Of a stretch of 9,285 nt of DNA, positions 1 to 5,335 are shown in pieces; the first letter of the stretch is position 1, and the number at the start of each line of letters is the position of its first letter. The position numbers and the translations under genes are program-made. The notes beneath the pieces are model-generated. The model saw only the letters and a list, made by a program, of their open reading frames with translations. It was not told the DNA's origin and did no database searches. The DNA lies in the NCBI GenBank assembly GCA_000493965.1, contig AWNV01000093.1, forward strand, positions 1-9,285, written 5' to 3'. Source of the stretch: Candidatus Aminicenans sakinawicola JGI OTU-1 (GTDB lineage Bacteria > Acidobacteriota > Aminicenantia > Aminicenantales > Aminicenantaceae).

Positions 1-124
1 ACGATTTGCTTTCATTTATCCGGCTGGCAGGCACCAAGAATGCCGGACAGGTTTTGTATTCATTTATCGAAAAATCAGGTTTTCTAAAATCCCTTTTAAG
101 TTCCCTCAGTATCTGCCTAACCAT
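1..124 (-). CDS. Possible partial protein running off the left edge
   Basis: An ATG at 122-124 opens 41 codons on the minus strand with no stop before the window edge. The visible peptide begins MVRQILRELKRDF and is a charged, amphipathic helix followed by a less ordered stretch. A purine-rich AAAAAGGA stands just before the ATG, but with only about 3 nt of spacing. No family was recognised. It lies 139 nt downstream of the zinc-ribbon gene on the same strand, so it could be a further operon member or the start of a new unit. A 41-codon open frame in AT-rich DNA can arise by chance, so this is a weak call. Confidence 0.3.
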   Translation of the reverse strand, partial: MVRQILRELKRDFRKPDFSINEYKTCPAFLVPASRINESKS

Positions 125-202
125 TTTCCTTTTTATTGCAAAATATTTTCTGTTCTTTTTCTAGAGTATTCAATTTTTAAGCTGCTAAGTATTAAAACTA
201 AA

Positions 203-238
203 GCAATACCTATATTATTACTGAATAGTCTGTATTGC
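203..238. repeat. Small inverted repeat between genes
   Basis: GCAATAC at 203-209 is the reverse complement of GTATTGC at 232-238, with a 22-nt AT-rich loop. On the minus strand the second arm is followed by TTTAGTTTT. It could be a weak terminator for the zinc-ribbon gene that ends at 264, but the stem is short and the loop long. The rest of 125-263 shows nothing else I can support. Confidence 0.2.
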
Positions 239-263
239 AACTGGCGTAAACACTCACACAATA

Positions 264-806
264 CTACCTATCCAATTTTTCTCCACAGTGTGGGCATATT
301 TGCCAGCTGCTTTCAACAGGTTTTTTACACTTGGGGCATACAGCATGCAATCTTGCACCACAATTAGGACAAAATACAAAACCAGGAGATACAGTTTTTT
401 GGCAGCTCGGACAAGAAAGCGGTTTTTGAATTTCTTTTTGTACGGACAAATTCTCTGTGCGGACAATTAAATAAACTACCAACCCTATTAAATTCCCAAT
501 AAATACAAGCAGTGCCCATAACAGGCCATTCATGCCACGCCTTTCTGCATCACGATAGACCCATGTAATCACCAGAATCCAGAGTACCAAAAAAGCCAGA
601 GACAGCAGCATGGAAAAAAACGGGATGTTGAATAAATAATGGTGGCCAAAATTGATACCATTCACTTCCGGCATCCGGAGGATGTGGAAGACACTCGGGA
701 ATATTCCAAACGGGGCAAGAATCAATGGCGTCATGCGAAGTACAAGAAGAAGGATAATTATAATCAATAAGATAAACCCGATTGTTTTTCCTGTTGATGT
801 TGCCAT
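264..806 (-). CDS. Membrane protein with C-terminal double zinc ribbon
   Basis: A 180-residue protein. An N-terminal hydrophobic helix (about 8-24) is followed by two more membrane segments (about 63-83 and 94-116). Between these two lies WVYRDAERRGMNG, a signature of small PLDc_N-like membrane proteins. The tail holds two CxxC...CxxC zinc ribbons: Cys132, 135, 146, 149 and Cys157, 160, 171, 174. The zinc ribbons are probably cytoplasmic. Molecular function is unknown; ribbons of this kind usually bind protein or nucleic acid. The start was set at 806 because AGGAGG lies 6 nt upstream; a longer in-frame start at 887 would run into the preceding gene and lacks a ribosome site. It is the third gene after an ECF sigma/anti-sigma pair, 73 nt behind the anti-sigma gene, so a role in the same stress response is inferred. 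Confidence 0.85.
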   Translation of the reverse strand: MATSTGKTIGFILLIIIILLLVLRMTPLILAPFGIFPSVFHILRMPEVNGINFGHHYLFNIPFFSMLLSLAFLVLWILVITWVYRDAERRGMNGLLWALLVFIGNLIGLVVYLIVRTENLSVQKEIQKPLSCPSCQKTVSPGFVFCPNCGARLHAVCPKCKKPVESSWQICPHCGEKLDR

Positions 807-812
807 AATGAA

Positions 813-818
813 CCTCCT
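813..818 (-). promoter_or_regulatory. Ribosome binding site that fixes the zinc-ribbon start
   Basis: AGGAGG on the minus strand, 6 nt before the ATG at 806. It supports the shorter 180-residue protein over a 207-residue version starting at 887. Confidence 0.8.
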
Positions 819-879
819 CTTCCATGCCCAAATAAAATTACAAGGCATGAAACCGAATATATGATGTATAGTTACTTCT

Positions 880-1371
880 TTACACAAGTCTTGAATTCCG
901 ACTTCGCAATCGGTTTCTATGAATTAACAACGGTATCGAAAAAAGCATTCCTGCGTTTTGAGCTATCAAGGTGATTAATAAAATTTCTTGAAACGATAAG
1001 AATTGATCCTGTTCTAAAAATTTCAACAATGGACACATTAAAATAACTGTTAAAAATATGAGAGTAATGAATGCAGCCCATATATATTTTGGCACTGATG
1101 GAGAATGGGTTTGCCTGGAAGTCTCTATGTCAGCCGAATACATCGAATCAATCTTGGCATGGCACATTGACAGAGTTCGCTTCACAAGCTCAGAAGATGG
1201 ATTTGGCCTGGTCATTTTTCCCAGACAAATACGAATTTCTTTTAAATTATCATGGAAAGATTTACATCTGGCACAATGCAGAATATGCTGCTCCATGCTG
1301 GCCAATTTTTCTTCATTCAAATCTCTCTCAGATGAATCAATTAACAAACGCTCTATGTCTTTGCATCTCAT
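880..1371 (-). CDS. Anti-sigma factor with zinc-binding domain (zf-HC2 type)
   Basis: A 163-residue protein. The N-terminus carries the zinc-binding anti-sigma (ZAS) pattern: Cys3, then His29-x3-Cys33-x2-Cys36. Two hydrophobic segments follow, at about 96-115 and 128-150, which leaves a very short loop between them and a short basic tail (HRNRLRSRNSRLV). Known families of this type bind and inhibit the ECF sigma factor encoded beside them. The ATG overlaps the sigma stop codon as ATGA, and GGAGAAAG lies just upstream inside the sigma gene, so translation is coupled. Unlike many anti-sigma factors it has almost no extracytoplasmic domain. Signal input would therefore have to come through the membrane, through the zinc site, or from a partner such as the zinc-ribbon membrane protein downstream (inference). 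Confidence 0.88.
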   Translation of the reverse strand: MRCKDIERLLIDSSERDLNEEKLASMEQHILHCARCKSFHDNLKEIRICLGKMTRPNPSSELVKRTLSMCHAKIDSMYSADIETSRQTHSPSVPKYIWAAFITLIFLTVILMCPLLKFLEQDQFLSFQEILLITLIAQNAGMLFSIPLLIHRNRLRSRNSRLV

Positions 1372-1967
1372 TTTACTTTCTCCAAATATTCTGGGTTATA
1401 AACCAGTAATTCCCGTCGAAGATGCTTAACTGCCCGGTGCATCAGAGATTTGACTGTCCCAAGCGGCACGCTGAGAATTTCACTAATTTCTGAGTATTTA
1501 AATTCTTCGAGTTCTCTAAGTACAAATACCCGGCGCTGTCTGTCCGGGAGACGAGCTATAGCCTTGTTAATGGCCTTGTTTATCTCCATATGCTCCGCAT
1601 CATTTGTTATATCCAATTTCTCACAGGCTGCTACAGAAATAGATACCTGGCTTCCCCCGAATGAAACTTCAGATCTATGTAAAAAAAACAACTGTCTGAT
1701 CCGTTTCTTCCGCAGTGCATCCCTATAAAGGTTTGCCATAACTTTAAAAAGCCAGGCTTTAAAATTCTGCATATCCAGGATTTTTGCAAGATTTTCTACA
1801 ATCCGAAGCCAGGTCTCCTGAAATAAGTCCTCTGCATCCCTCTGATTGTGAGTTAAACTGAAAGCAAAAGCGAAAACTGAAGACCTATACTGGTTATAAA
1901 GACTGTCAAATCTCGACTGGTTATTTTTTCTTTTTTCCTCATCAAGTTCACTGCTTCTGCTCTTCAC
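1368..1967 (-). CDS. ECF-type RNA polymerase sigma factor (left operon)
   Basis: A 199-residue sigma-70 family protein of the ECF group. Region 2 covers about residues 19-89, with the core-binding stretch RDAEDLFQETWLRI (about 43-56) and then NFKAWLFKVMANLYRDALRKKR. Region 4 lies at about 134-187, starting LPDRQRRVFVLRELEEF with the helix-turn-helix YSEISEILSVPLGTVKSLMHRA. No region 1.1 or 3 is present, as usual for ECF factors. The start was set at GTG 1967: AGGAG (1974-1978) is 6 nt before it, but only 3 nt before the in-frame TTG at 1970. An ECF-like promoter candidate lies about 30 nt further upstream, which suggests autoregulation. It is first in the operon with the anti-sigma factor and zinc-ribbon protein. 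Confidence 0.93.
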   Translation of the reverse strand: MKSRSSELDEEKRKNNQSRFDSLYNQYRSSVFAFAFSLTHNQRDAEDLFQETWLRIVENLAKILDMQNFKAWLFKVMANLYRDALRKKRIRQLFFLHRSEVSFGGSQVSISVAACEKLDITNDAEHMEINKAINKAIARLPDRQRRVFVLRELEEFKYSEISEILSVPLGTVKSLMHRAVKHLRRELLVYNPEYLEKVK

Positions 1968-1973
1968 CAAATT

Positions 1974-1978
1974 CTCCT
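1974..1978 (-). promoter_or_regulatory. Ribosome binding site favouring the GTG start
   Basis: AGGAG on the minus strand. Spacing is 6 nt to the GTG at 1967 but only 3 nt to the TTG at 1970, so GTG is preferred. Confidence 0.65.
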
Positions 1979-2002
1979 ATCGTGGGCTGGACTCAATACA
2001 AT

Positions 2003-2028
2003 AGACGTATGACACATGAAAAAGTTCT
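2003..2028 (-). promoter_or_regulatory. Candidate ECF-type promoter of the left sigma operon
   Basis: On the minus strand GAAC (2027-2024) is followed by a T-rich 16-nt spacer and CGTC (2007-2004). GAAC near -35 and CGTC/CGTA near -10 with 15-17 nt between them is the usual layout of ECF promoters such as those of RpoE or SigW. Transcription would start near 1996-1998, giving a leader of about 30 nt before the GTG at 1967. The motif sits between the terminator of the upstream operon and the sigma gene. The match is by eye and short. Confidence 0.55.
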
Positions 2029-2083
2029 AACTTATCTTATGAATAATCCAAACCATACATTCATTAAATTCTCTTTTGAAAAT

Positions 2084-2119
2084 AAAAAAGGGAAATGGAG
2101 TTAGTCTCCATTTCCCTTT
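2084..2119 (-). terminator. Strong intrinsic terminator of the central operon
   Basis: Eleven perfect base pairs (2090-2100 with 2106-2116) extend by three A-T pairs to 14, around the five-base loop TTAGT. On the minus strand the hairpin is followed by TTTTTTATTTT, a good U-tract. It lies about 40 nt after the stop of the last central-operon gene and before the promoter of the next operon, so it separates the two units. Confidence 0.9.
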
Positions 2120-2156
2120 AATTAGTCTCTCGATAAGCTTGCTGCTTATTCCTGCT

Positions 2157-2543
2157 CTATTCCAACCAGACTTTTACTAATTCATCATCTTCACAGATTT
2201 CAACCAATGCCATTGGGCCAAGCTTTTTTAATTCTGCTAAAAGCTCTTTGAGATCGATATCGTACTCACACCGATTTACTTTCAAGTTTTTTTCATTGTA
2301 GTGTTTGGCCATAAGTTCAATCAATGATATTGGCAGAGTAATCTTTACCTTGTCTTTTTTAGTCCGAGTATCTGTAATGAGAACTTTAAACCACTTCACT
2401 TCTGAGCCAGCATTATACTTGGGATTCTCCTTAACAGCCTTTTTGATCGCTTGAATAGTACTCGTATCTTCTGCCGAAAGAAAATTCATCAATACAAAAC
2501 TCAATACCATTACTGCTAAAACGCTTGCTGTGATTTTTTTCAT
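2157..2543 (-). CDS. Small secreted protein with the shared C-terminal module
   Basis: A 128-residue protein of unknown function. A signal peptide covers about residues 1-24 (MKKITASVLAVMVLSFVLMN..LSA, cleavage probably before EDTST). A short lysine-rich helix follows. Residues 49-128 form the module shared with the genes at 2561-3403 and 4828-5250: WFKVLITD, a short turn, VKITLP (Pro71), a helix, IDLKELLAEL, a glycine, then LVEICEDDELVKVWLE. As I remember it, this is the C-terminal region of cytoplasmic YvlB/LiaX-like proteins, here exported. The start was set at 2543 because AAGGAGG (2550-2556) lies 6 nt before it; a longer start at 2573 would overlap the upstream gene. It begins 17 nt after that gene and is last in the operon, before the terminator. 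Confidence 0.8.
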   Translation of the reverse strand: MKKITASVLAVMVLSFVLMNFLSAEDTSTIQAIKKAVKENPKYNAGSEVKWFKVLITDTRTKKDKVKITLPISLIELMAKHYNEKNLKVNRCEYDIDLKELLAELKKLGPMALVEICEDDELVKVWLE

Positions 2544-2549
2544 AGATAA

Positions 2550-2556
2550 CCTCCTT
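2550..2556 (-). promoter_or_regulatory. Ribosome binding site that fixes the small secreted protein's start
   Basis: AAGGAGG on the minus strand, 6 nt before ATG 2543. It excludes the longer start at 2573, which would place ten charged residues ahead of the signal peptide. Confidence 0.85.
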
Positions 2557-2560
2557 GATT

Positions 2561-3403
2561 TTAATCTATCCAAATTTTAATTATCGAATCCTCACCTTTT
2601 ATTTCAATGATATTCCCTTTGAATCGGTTGAGCTCTTTTATAATCTTATCCAGATTATATCCTTCCTTTCTCATCTTTTCTTTTTCCTTCTCAGGGATAG
2701 CGCTTAACGCCAAATCAGCCAGAGCCCATGGAATATTTACAGAAAAATCTGCCTCTTTTTTTCCTTTTTTGAAGACTCTTATTTTCAGCACCCTTTCTTT
2801 TCTTTCATACCTTTCCTCTTCGAAATCCTTCAACATATCAGGTTCAACCCTTAGCATTGCGATTCTGGCTCTGTCTCTGATTTCATCATCCTTTTCGCTC
2901 TTAATAATCTCTTTCAGTACTGGTATCGCTCTCCTCGCCACTTTTTTATCCTTCACACTGCTCAATTGAAATGCCGCATAATACTTAATAACTCTATTTG
3001 GACTGGAAAGCCTTCTCTCTATTTCCCCCAAGGAAGATGATTTGCCCTCCTTATAAAGCCTGGAGGCCAGTTCAATAATTGATATTTCAGCCTCTTCGGT
3101 CAGGCTTTTATTGCGGTCCTTTAATTTAAGAAAATTCTTATACACCTGCAGAGCTTGGATCTCTTTTCCCTTCTGCTCCTCAAGACATTTCCCTTTATAA
3201 AAGAGTGCCTGGGAAAACCAGCGGCTTTCTGGATATTCTTCAAGCAGCTTTTCCAGTTTTCCCTGGGCATTTTCCCATTCCTTATCAAAAATAAGAATCT
3301 TTGCATCCTGGAAAAGCTTCTCATCCGGCTGAACCTGGGCATACGCCTGGAAGAGAAAAGAAGCCAACAAGATTATCCCGAAATTTATGGTTATTTTTTT
3401 CAT
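2561..3403 (-). CDS. Secreted TPR/HEAT-like protein with the shared C-terminal module
   Basis: A 280-residue exported protein. The signal peptide (1-22) ends AYA before QVQPDEK. Residues 27-97 look like tetratricopeptide repeats (FDKEWENAQGKLEKLLEEYPES, then QALFYKGKCLEEQ), as in YbgF-like periplasmic proteins. Residues 125-190 resemble HEAT-type helical repeats (RVIKYYAAFQLSSV, ARRAIPVLKEIIKSEKDDE). Residues 203-280 are the module shared with the genes at 2157-2543 and 4828-5250: LKIRVF, SVNIP (Pro225), NLDKIIKEL, then IIEIKGEDSIIKIWID. TPR and HEAT folds usually bind proteins, so a scaffold or sensing role in the periplasm is inferred. The gene starts 1 nt after the anti-sigma stop, with GAGG inside that gene, so the two are probably coupled in translation. 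No enzymatic motif was seen. Confidence 0.85.
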   Translation of the reverse strand: MKKITINFGIILLASFLFQAYAQVQPDEKLFQDAKILIFDKEWENAQGKLEKLLEEYPESRWFSQALFYKGKCLEEQKGKEIQALQVYKNFLKLKDRNKSLTEEAEISIIELASRLYKEGKSSSLGEIERRLSSPNRVIKYYAAFQLSSVKDKKVARRAIPVLKEIIKSEKDDEIRDRARIAMLRVEPDMLKDFEEERYERKERVLKIRVFKKGKKEADFSVNIPWALADLALSAIPEKEKEKMRKEGYNLDKIIKELNRFKGNIIEIKGEDSIIKIWID

Positions 3404-3404
3404 T

Positions 3405-4208
3405 TTAAACCTCGCTTTCTTGCAATTCTTTCTTTACTAAATTTATTTTTAACAAAATCTGTTTTTCTTCGATAAGATTCTGTATTTTCTTTACCTCTTC
3501 CACCGGAAGCTCCTTAGTAATCTGGGCCAGTTCGAAAAAGAGAAGTTCGATCTGGTCACAGATTTTTTTTGCCTTTGCCATCTGAAATCTATCAAGCTGA
3601 AGATCGATATACCTTTTCTTTGCAAGCAAATCTCTTGCCCTTGTGGAAGCAAAATTGCTCTGCCAGAGTTCAGCTGATTTTTCCGGAGAAGACTGGACAA
3701 AGTCCAAAAGCAAATACTGACTTTTTTCAAGATAATCCAGTGTTTCCCTTCGTGCCATCTCAAGCTCTAGTCTCTCTAGAAAGTCCCCGGATACAAAAAA
3801 CCTTTCCTCACTGGTTCCTTTAAGTCCAGAATTCCGAAAAACCACGAAAGTAGCCAGGGATCCCAGTAAAATCCCTAAAAGGAGGGCAGTATAAACAGGC
3901 CTAAACCTGGGCTGAAAGAGCAAACCCCAAAATTTCCCTGTCCGTGACCCTCTGGAAAGCGGGGTTTCCTTTTTAAAGACATTTTCTGATATTTTGGAAG
4001 GAAGCATCTCCCAATCCACGGATGTCAGTGCTTCCTCAATATCTGAATTCAAAGAATCCGCTTCATTTACAATCTGCCTTAATTCCTCAATTTCTTTCCT
4101 GCATTGGGGACAAACTTCGAGGTGGGATTCCAATCTCTTTCTTTCATCATCCTTAAGCTCCCCATAAAGGAAAGCAGCCAGTTCTTTTGTCTCCTTACAA
4201 TGTTTCAT
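3405..4208 (-). CDS. Anti-sigma factor with large extracytoplasmic helical domain
   Basis: A 267-residue single-pass membrane protein. The N-terminal zinc anti-sigma pattern is Cys4, then His29-x3-Cys33-x2-Cys36 (HLEVCPQC). A linker of about 65 residues leads to one membrane helix at about 104-124 (PVYTALLLGILLGSLATFVV). Residues 140-267 are strongly helical and charged, probably a coiled-coil-like bundle outside the membrane that could receive the stress signal (inference). It should inhibit the sigma factor just upstream. Its ATG overlaps the sigma stop codon as ATGA, with GGGGAG 6 nt upstream, so the two are coupled. The extracytoplasmic part resembles no family I can name. The two exported proteins encoded directly downstream are possible partners. 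Confidence 0.9.
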   Translation of the reverse strand: MKHCKETKELAAFLYGELKDDERKRLESHLEVCPQCRKEIEELRQIVNEADSLNSDIEEALTSVDWEMLPSKISENVFKKETPLSRGSRTGKFWGLLFQPRFRPVYTALLLGILLGSLATFVVFRNSGLKGTSEERFFVSGDFLERLELEMARRETLDYLEKSQYLLLDFVQSSPEKSAELWQSNFASTRARDLLAKKRYIDLQLDRFQMAKAKKICDQIELLFFELAQITKELPVEEVKKIQNLIEEKQILLKINLVKKELQESEV

Positions 4209-4786
4209 GTTTGTCTCCCCATATAAGGACTCATTAAAACCTTCAGATTTTGAAGTGCTTTAAAATGAAGGGATTTTGCTGTCCCTAAAGCAATGCTCAA
4301 AATCTGCGCAATTTCTTTATATTCGAGCTGATTGTAATGCTTCATTAAAAAGACCATTCTTTGCTTTTCAGAAAGTCCGTCTATGCACCTAGAAAATATT
4401 AGTTTAAGATCCGAGGAAGAATTTAAGTCCTTTTGGCTATAGGAAGGGCAACTCATCTCCTCAAAATTTTTTATTCTTTGGTAATTATTGTTCTTTTTGC
4501 AATTTTTCCTGTAGTAATCTATACAAAGATTTTTTGCAATCTGTAAAATCCAATTCTGAAAATTCTTCCCTTTGCGAAACATGTTCACTTTCTCATAAAA
4601 TCTTAAAAACGTCTCCTGAACAATATCCATTGCGTCTTCCCTATTACGAAAAAAGGAAAAAGCCAGCAGAAAAACTTTTTTTTGATAAAGGCGTGTGATC
4701 GTACTAAAAGCTTCTCTATCTCCATTTTTAATTTTTTCAACAAGGACGTAGATATTATCATCTTCAAAAACTTCCCTTGGTTTCAT
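4205..4786 (-). CDS. ECF-type RNA polymerase sigma factor (central operon)
   Basis: A 193-residue ECF sigma factor. Region 2 is at about 27-95, with NREDAMDIVQETFLRFYEKV (48-67) and NFQNWILQIAKNLCIDYYRK. Region 4 is at about 137-185, with LSEKQRMVFLMKHYNQLEY and the helix-turn-helix YKEIAQILSIALGTAKSLHF. A lysine- and asparagine-rich linker separates them. The ATG at 4786 has AGAGG upstream, but at only 3-4 nt, so initiation may be weak. It is the second gene of the operon, 41 nt behind the lipoprotein gene and overlapping the anti-sigma gene by 4 nt. It is only distantly similar to the sigma factor at 1368-1967, so the two modules are not a recent duplication. Confidence 0.93.
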   Translation of the reverse strand: MKPREVFEDDNIYVLVEKIKNGDREAFSTITRLYQKKVFLLAFSFFRNREDAMDIVQETFLRFYEKVNMFRKGKNFQNWILQIAKNLCIDYYRKNCKKNNNYQRIKNFEEMSCPSYSQKDLNSSSDLKLIFSRCIDGLSEKQRMVFLMKHYNQLEYKEIAQILSIALGTAKSLHFKALQNLKVLMSPYMGRQT

Positions 4787-4827
4787 TTTCCTCTAGAACT
4801 CTCTCAAATAATACCCGGCTATCTCCA

Positions 4828-5250
4828 TCAATCAATCCAGATCAGCACCCTGCTCTCCTCATCATCAATGTCAATGAGAAGCCCGGGACCAATCTGCCTT
4901 AATTCTTTGATATCTCTCCAGTCAAAGTCATACCTGTCTTCAAAATCAAAGTCATCCTCTTCAGATGCACTCGATGCAATATCCATACATGCGTTTACAA
5001 TCCAAAAAGGAGCAGCTACTTTTATTACTTCACAATCCGAACTGTCATAGACCAAAATATTGATTTTGTGTACTCTCCCCTCTCTGTCAGGATAATTTTG
5101 ATGTATCCTTTCAATCTGTTGATACGCCTTCCTGAAATAGCGGTCAGGATTCTTAACATTTTCAACAATCCTAACAGCAAAACAGGCACTGAATATAAAA
5201 GGAAGTAATATCAGTGTTGTTATACGAACCGTTTTTTTTATTCCATCCAT
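4828..5250 (-). CDS. Putative lipoprotein with the shared C-terminal module
   Basis: A 140-residue protein. A basic start and hydrophobic stretch end in a lipobox-like F20-S21-A22-C23, so it is probably lipid-anchored at Cys23; Phe at -3 is less common than Leu. Residues 25-57 form a helix-rich linker. Residues 58-140 are the module also found in the genes at 2157-2543 and 2561-3403: VHKINILVYD, AAP (Pro81), an acidic insert EEDDFDFEDRYDFDW, then LLIDIDDEESRVLIWID. It is the first gene after the ECF-type promoter candidate, so it would be the most directly induced product. GAGG is 6 nt before the ATG. Function is unknown; an envelope-stress sensor or effector is inferred from the operon. Confidence 0.8.
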   Translation of the reverse strand: MDGIKKTVRITTLILLPFIFSACFAVRIVENVKNPDRYFRKAYQQIERIHQNYPDREGRVHKINILVYDSSDCEVIKVAAPFWIVNACMDIASSASEEDDFDFEDRYDFDWRDIKELRQIGPGLLIDIDDEESRVLIWID

Positions 5251-5272
5251 TTTTTACCTCTTCAGAGTTTAC

Positions 5273-5298
5273 TACGGATAGATTGAAAAAAAGGTTCA
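5273..5298 (-). promoter_or_regulatory. Candidate ECF-type promoter of the central operon
   Basis: On the minus strand TGAACC (5298-5293) is followed by a 16-nt spacer beginning with seven T and then CGTA (5276-5273). This is the SigW-like layout TGAAAC-N16-CGTA with one mismatch in the -35 element. Transcription would start near 5266, giving a short leader that still includes the GAGG ribosome site of the lipoprotein gene. A similar element precedes the other sigma operon. Confidence 0.6.
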
Positions 5299-5335
5299 CG
5301 CTGACAAAAATATTTTTCGCACTTTTGTTTATTAT

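Noticed and set aside
2..360. Long stop-free plus-strand frame at the left edge
   Set aside because: Rich in Phe, Tyr and Lys as expected from AT-rich DNA, lacks a convincing start, and its right half is antisense to the zinc-ribbon gene.
807..887. Longer zinc-ribbon protein starting at 887
   Set aside because: The extra 27 residues overlap the anti-sigma stop, have no ribosome site, and are not membrane-like; AGGAGG is placed correctly for 806.
1058..1429. Overlapping plus-strand open frames opposite the left anti-sigma gene
   Set aside because: They lie wholly opposite a well-supported gene and resemble no protein family.
1368..4786. The two sigma/anti-sigma pairs as a recent tandem duplication
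   Set aside because: The sigma factors share only family-level motifs, and the anti-sigma factors differ in length, number of membrane helices and outer domain.
5300..5335. AAAAATATTTTT palindrome after serine dehydratase as a terminator
   Set aside because: The stem is only A-T pairs without a GC base, so it would not form a stable hairpin.
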